Source: Tigriopus japonicus
Lineage: Eukaryota; Arthropoda; Copepoda; Harpacticoida; Harpacticidae
Assembly: GCA_010645155.1 (NCBI GenBank)
Contig: JAAGOF010000199.1
Coordinates: 93,410-157,409 of the forward strand
Length of the DNA stretch: 64,000 bases
Direction of reading: 5' to 3'
The notes beneath the pieces are model-generated. The model had not been told where the DNA came from and did not search any database. It saw only the letters and a list, made by a program, of their open reading frames with translations. Made by a program: the position numbers and the translations under genes. Every line of letters starts with the position of its first letter. The first letter of the stretch is position 1. Shown here piece by piece: positions 59,371-64,000 of the stretch.

Positions 59371-60464
59371 GGAGTATTCGTGAAGGAGACAGCTGCTGAA
59401 GTTACCTAAAATCGATTGTAGACGGCGCCACATTTGACTAGGCGAGAATAAAATTTTGCTACGGAAGTACTGCTACCTTGAAAGTCCTTTTTAGACACTA
59501 TTTCATCAGTTTTTCAAGGATTTATTGTTCTAAAAATAATGGAAAATAACTTTACTTCATGATTTTGTCACATTTTTATCCATACACCAGGACACTCCTT
59601 TCGAAAAGCGAGTTTCAAGTGTACACATTATGTTGCGTGAGTTTGAAAATTACGTCATAAATCAAGCAAGTCAGAAACGACGCATGCACGGATTTTTTCC
59701 TGTCTGGTCAGGACCAAATTCGTCCCTGGCACTCTGATAAGGTTTTAAACCCCAAAATCGACCAATAAATGATTGGAACTGTTGTACCGTAGGGCTGGCT
59801 GGGAAGGGTGGTTTGATCAGATCCATGTTAATTTCAATGACCCCAAGTACGACGACTTCGAAGCTCATCATTCAATTTCTCAGCCAACAATTATCGGCAG
59901 TGGGACTTTTCCGGCTGGGCTCTTACAAGTTGTGGAAGAAGTACAACCTGAAGTAAGAAGCTTTGATTCTAGTCTATATTAGTTCCCTACTAGTTCGCAG
60001 TAATATTCTTCATTCACGCAACTCCAACGTAAATAAGTTTTGCATATTTTGTAAAAGCTAGGTGTCATGTCAGTTACCTACAAATTTGTCCATTTTTTGA
60101 CCGCAAACAACGGCAAACAACGATGCGACAATAAATATTCATCAAATTGATGTTGCCGAGCCGGAAGTGTCGCACTAAGGATATATCCAAACTTACGCCA
60201 CATTATGTATGTACACTTGAAACTCGCTTTTAAAAAGAAATGTCCCCTTGTATGGATAAAAATGTGACAAAATCATGAGGTAAACTTATTTTCTTTTATT
60301 TTTAGATCAATAAATCCTTGAAAAACTGATGAAATAGTGTCTAAAAAGGACTTTCAAGGTAGCAGTACTTCCGTAGCAAAATTTTATTCTCGTCTAGTCA
60401 AATGTGGCGCCGTCTACAATTGATTTTAGGCAACTTCAGCACCTGTCTCCTTCACGAATATCCC
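59371..60464. mobile_element. long-TIR element inserted in a tandem array, 1.09 kb
   Basis: Arms of about 262 bp (59371-59632 and 60203-60464) are close reverse complements: outer end GG(A/G)(G/A)TATTCGTGAAGGA, inner end gcgagtttcaagtgtaca. The 570-bp interior contains a short plus ORF (59773-59982) and a minus ORF (59671-59871), neither recognisable. It splits the 31-bp array, so it arrived after the array formed. The superfamily is uncertain, since no clear target duplication can be read inside such a repetitive target. Confidence 0.8.
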
Positions 60465-60467
60465 AAT

Positions 60468-60530
60468 ACAATTACTTTGATCTCAAATGTAATTAATTAC
60501 TATTACTTTGATCTCAAATGTAATTAAGCA
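60468..60530 (+). repeat. 31-bp tandem array, right part
   Basis: Two more units of the array at 59199-59370 (tttgatctcaaatgtaatta). Confidence 0.8.
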
Positions 60531-61265
60531 CCATTCTCTTTCATTTGGTATTTTATGAAACATTGATCAAGTGGATCACGGATTTCGAGAGATAATTCTA
60601 CCGCAATTCAGGATGTCTGAGCACGATATAACTTCAATAGAGAGCTTTAGAGTCGAAGAGAAGTGACCTTTAAGAATATACTTTAGTTGAGACGAACCCT
60701 CTGTTGCCAATATGACACTTTCTTAAGGCGTCGAAATGATCAAAAGAAATTACATGTCTCTAAAGTGCTAAGCAATCTTGATTGATATCGAATTTTGAGG
60801 AAATCATGCAACACCCAAAATTTTTTCGGAATCATTTCACTGTGATAATTCTGGTCACTTGGCAGTCGGTCGTGTTTACTTTTAGAATTTAGCCAATCTA
60901 CGTGACCGTAATTTGTATAACATTAAGTTAAAGGGAAAGCTTTCCGTTCCAAATATCCAATATTAGCATCCTTTTGTAAAATGATAAAACAAAAGTCATT
61001 ACATCGAGCAAACTCACAAATATGTATTTTAGTTTCGATCCCTTAAATTTGCTCGATGTTTAGAGGAAAAGGAATGCCCTAAACCAACTTTAGTCACCCT
61101 TAAGAAAAGTGCGCTGTTTGTTTGTTGACAAAACTGTTCATGTTGTAGTACATGTCTCTCTCTCTCTTTGGTGTTCTTCGTCCATCTCTCTAACTTGGAG
61201 AAACAATCCCATTTCCTTGAATGACGTCCTCACTCTAACGTCTTCAGTCACCCATTCTCGTCACC
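60531..61265. other. upstream region of StARD7-like gene
   Basis: No ORF supported before 61266. A short TC run (tctctctctctcttt) lies at about 61154-61170. This should contain the promoter; no TATA box is evident. Confidence 0.4.
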
Positions 61266-62435
61266 ATGGCCCGCCTTTGGACTTGGTGGCGTCATTTCCG
61301 ACCGCGCCCCGCCCCGCCCACGAGTTGGTGGGTCCGCCCCCGACTTTCTCGTACGTTTTGGCGTTCCCTCCGACGCGAATTCGATTACGTGGCCTCGATT
61401 CAAAGTCGCCGATGGGCGGTTCTCGAGCGCATGTACAGCCGATTATGGGGGCGGAACGTGCTTCGTTGGTTGTGGCACCGCCTTTGTCTCCGGTTGGCTC
61501 AAATCTACCCCAGTCAAGCCCTCTTAGCTTTCTCCATCGTGGGCGGGGCTAGCTCCAACTTTGATTGGCACGCCTCCTCGTTGACCCCGGAAATGCTGCG
61601 TCAACATTGTCGCGATCTGGATTATATTCAAGAGTTGATCGACAAAACCTTGACTTGTCCCGATTGTCATGAAAGGCGAAAACTGGAACAAGCTCTTCCC
61701 GGACACACCTATTGTCAATGTCCCGGACAGCCCTCGTCGGTGTACGGGCAACGGTTTCAGGCCGATATTCCTTGGACACCGTTCTTGGAACGCCCCAATA
61801 TCCTGGTTTGGCGGATGGAACACCCCGAAGGCTCGGGATTATACGCCTACAAAATGTACGGTCACTTTGAAGATGTCACGGCCGATGAATTGGTCGAGGT
61901 TCAATTGGACATGTCCGAGTTCCGCTTGAGTTGGGATCAGAACACGGCACAATGTCACGTGGTGGAGGAGTGTGTGGACCAATCCAGTCAGACTTTGTCC
62001 CAGATTTATTACTGGGAAGTCAATTGGCCCTCGTTTTTCGCCAATCGGGACTACGTGTGTCAACGGCGAACGCAGATCTTCCAAGATGAGAACATGGCCG
62101 TGATTCTGAGTCGATCCACGGATCATCCCAATTATCCGAAGAAGGCCAAGGCTCATCGAGTACAAGATTACAACTCGGTGCTCACGATCAAACCGGTGAA
62201 AGCCTTTGACGAGAAAGGTGTGGAGTTCTCATTGACGGCCTTTGAAGATCCGGGTGTGAGTTTACCCGGATCAATTACCACGTGGGTGGCCATTCGAGGC
62301 ATGCCGGACTATATGAACAATTTGCGCGAAGCTTGCCTAAAGCTGAGGCAACGGAAGTTGCAAAAAAGTGACAATTGCGGTCGAGAGAAGCCGTCGTCCA
62401 CGGCTGCCGTCCAGCTTTTAAGCCCCGCCTCCTAG
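61266..62435 (+). CDS. StARD7-like START-domain lipid transfer protein, 389 aa, intronless
   Basis: StARD7 carries phosphatidylcholine to mitochondria. The start ATG has a strong context (gtcaccATGG). The first 80 residues are extremely rich in Arg and Trp with few acids (MARLWTWWRHFRPRP), as expected of a mitochondrial targeting region. The START domain covers about residues 166-365: IPWTPFLERPNILVWRMEHP, YAYKMYGHFEDVTADELVEVQLD, WEVNWPSFFANRDYVCQRR, SRSTDHPNYPKKAKAHRVQDYNS, and RGMPDYMNNLREACLK near the end. Wording and order match vertebrate StARD7 (DVT, RDYV..RR, GMPD). An unusual cysteine cluster, CPDCHERRK with TYCQC (residues 131-152), lies just before START. There is no intron, although its neighbours are spliced. 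It is the only plus-strand gene recognised. Confidence 0.92.
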   Translation: MARLWTWWRHFRPRPAPPTSWWVRPRLSRTFWRSLRREFDYVASIQSRRWAVLERMYSRLWGRNVLRWLWHRLCLRLAQIYPSQALLAFSIVGGASSNFDWHASSLTPEMLRQHCRDLDYIQELIDKTLTCPDCHERRKLEQALPGHTYCQCPGQPSSVYGQRFQADIPWTPFLERPNILVWRMEHPEGSGLYAYKMYGHFEDVTADELVEVQLDMSEFRLSWDQNTAQCHVVEECVDQSSQTLSQIYYWEVNWPSFFANRDYVCQRRTQIFQDENMAVILSRSTDHPNYPKKAKAHRVQDYNSVLTIKPVKAFDEKGVEFSLTAFEDPGVSLPGSITTWVAIRGMPDYMNNLREACLKLRQRKLQKSDNCGREKPSSTAAVQLLSPAS

Positions 62436-63297
62436 CCCAGGGAAGAGGCGGTCCCGTGAGAGTGGGCGTAGTCAGTTTTGTACCTCATAAATGTGACGAG
62501 AAATCTCCGGCAAATTTCCACTGAATAACTCAAAACTCGAAAGCAATACTATAAAGGAAGGCTGAGTCGAGGACAGATGCTAATGCCATAAATTCTGGGC
62601 TTATGATGTGCGCCATATCAAGCACGTTTTAAAAGTGGACCGAAATGTTAAGAATAGGCATTGTCTTCTATTACCACTGACTTGTTGCAAACTGATATTT
62701 TTGTCCCTTTAGTTTGACGTTTGGACGTCCGAAAGAGCAATGTTGAACATAAAAAGAACGCTACAAATATCATCTCTTATATAGTAGATTTTGCCAGACA
62801 TGAACTCATGTCTTTAAGAAAAAAAACAATCCACTATTCGACGTTTGGAGGGTCAATTTTTATCGCTTCTCTCTCTGTCCACTTTTAATAGCGTTCTTGG
62901 CTAAATGCATCAAAAGAATCAGACCACCCATGATAATAGAAACAGTTTCCTTGTCAATTTCCGAAATGGGTGGAAATGGTTTGTTATGCTCATGTATCTA
63001 GTTGCCACTTCGCTTGTCCATGGCTAGACTGATCAATCAATTGTTACTTCTTATACCTGCAGAATTTCAAATATAGAAAATGAAGCTCATGTTTGCAATT
63101 GTTATTTATGAACTTTGCTTTTTTAATCACTGATCCAACAAAAGAAAAAATGTCTTCTAATGCTAACATGACGAGTCTCTTTAATGATAAAGGACAATGG
63201 ATTTATAAATGTTCATCTTGAAAGACGATAAACTATAAAGTGTTAATTTCTCATGTAACTACATAGATGATTCAGCGTGCCTTCCCCATTCTCAGAA
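62436..63297. other. downstream of StARD7, no gene seen
   Basis: 3' flank and intergenic sequence. No AATAAA in the first 200 bases after the stop, and no repeats recognised. Confidence 0.4.
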
Positions 63298-63525
63298 ATG
63301 CTATTCGCGATCGGGATTATATTGATAGCCTTCTTCGCCTTCTCCATTCTCGCAAACCGAATTCTTCTTCACAAAAATTGTCCAGCAAATGTCGTCTCGG
63401 GATACAAACTAGAAGGAAAAAAGATCATGTCAAGGAACGACTATTCACTCGTCATTCAACACCTTTCCTCGGATCTTGGTGGTCCTTTTCATTGTACCAC
63501 AGAAAGTGGGAGGAAACCGAGCTGA
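63298..63525 (+). CDS. small membrane-peptide ORF, 75 aa, unidentified
   Basis: An ATG directly after a splice-acceptor-like CCATTCTCAG|AA opens a peptide with one strong hydrophobic helix (FAIGIILIAFFAFSILANRI) followed by a polar tail with two cysteines. I know no family for it. A longer overlapping frame (63267-63629) is Arg/Ser-rich and looks like a shadow. It may be a real micropeptide, a terminal exon of a gene beyond view, or chance. Confidence 0.3.
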   Translation: MLFAIGIILIAFFAFSILANRILLHKNCPANVVSGYKLEGKKIMSRNDYSLVIQHLSSDLGGPFHCTTESGRKPS

Positions 63526-63529
63526 GGTA

Positions 63530-63931
63530 CAGGGTCGGCGCTCCGAGTGTAGATGTTGACGTTTTAGTACATAACCAGTATCATCTGGTTATAATATATT
63601 ATTTTTTTATATATTATTATATAAGCTAATAGACTCTTTTTTGGCCCATCCTTAAAAGTGAGACATGGGATACCAAACAATCCATTCCAACCCAAAATTC
63701 TGCCCTCCTCTCCCTTGAGGAACAAATGCAAAGCACTCTGCCAACTGTTCCAATTATTTCATCGATATCATGGTCTCTTCCCTGTCTAAAGGCTCCAACA
63801 GGGAGATGTTGAGCACAAATTAAATTCTTTAAAACTTCGGGATTCTTAAACTGTGAACTCGAAAAGGATCTATCAAAAACTGCGATCCTTATGATGGTTT
63901 TAAGGGGTCTACACTTCGCCCGCCGACCCTG
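63530..63931. mobile_element. TA-flanked MITE with CAGGGTCGGCG ends, 402 bp
   Basis: CAGGGTCGGCG at 63530-63540 and its reverse complement at 63921-63931, each flanked by TA. Similarity of the arms continues about 14 bases further (gtgtaga shared). TA target plus a CAG start recalls pogo/Tigger-type elements. There is no transposase. Confidence 0.65.
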
Positions 63932-64000
63932 TACATTGAAGCAATTATTGGAATCTTCTTACTTTTTCGGCCAAATCCTCCGGATAAAGTTTCCTCATTT

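Noticed and set aside
59671..59982. ORFs inside the 1.09-kb element as a transposase
   Set aside because: Too short, no catalytic motif, and frames are open on both strands by chance.

Overview
The window reads as nuclear DNA of an arthropod, most likely a crustacean and possibly a copepod. The gene content supports this: a Rebers-Riddiford cuticle protein, spliced genes with many 58-70 bp introns mixed with kilobase introns, and a mariner element. The species cannot be fixed from the sequence. I can reconstruct six protein-coding genes. Five lie on the minus strand: a cuticle protein (6189-7333, 5' exon missing), a secreted CAP/SCP protein (30506-36772), an SLC6 sodium-coupled transporter (37212-44287), a DNPH1/Rcl nucleotide hydrolase (45414-52508) and a centrosomin/CDK5RAP2-type CM1 protein (52641-56793). 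One lies on the plus strand: an intronless StARD7-like START protein (61266-62435). For the spliced genes I joined exons by hand. Every internal junction given is GT-AG, keeps phase, and rebuilds the family sequence across the join.

Layout. 1-6.2 kb is intergenic and repeat-rich, dominated by a 1.8 kb non-autonomous hAT-like element. 6.2-7.3 kb is the cuticle gene. 7.4-30.5 kb is mostly gene-free; at about 12-16 kb a few exon-like open stretches on the minus strand remain unidentified, and a two-exon micro-ORF sits at 28.8-29.1 kb. 30.5-56.8 kb is a head-to-tail run of four minus-strand genes whose large introns hold most of the mobile elements: mariner, hAT-like elements, a SINE, foldbacks, and a palindrome around a 132-base assembly gap. 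56.8-61.2 kb holds three long-inverted-repeat elements, one of them inside a 31-bp tandem array. The window ends with StARD7, a small membrane-peptide ORF and a TA-flanked MITE.

Functionally the genes are unrelated housekeeping, structural and secreted functions: centrosome scaffolding, nucleotide clean-up, amino-acid transport, mitochondrial lipid transfer, a secreted cysteine-rich protein and cuticle. I see no shared pathway. The only candidate for joint expression is the centrosomin-DNPH1 pair, separated by 132 bp, where a splice-acceptor-like site lies 17 nt upstream of the second ATG.

The most coherent new signal is a set of hAT-like non-autonomous elements. Each fills its ends, or its whole interior, with one iterated short word (gacgaaaaaa, aattac, gcatttt, ttcggt, gtgggccc, ggatc). 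Most have termini resembling TAG(G/T)GATGG. I could bound six of them by 8-bp target-site duplications, two exact and four with 1-2 mismatches.
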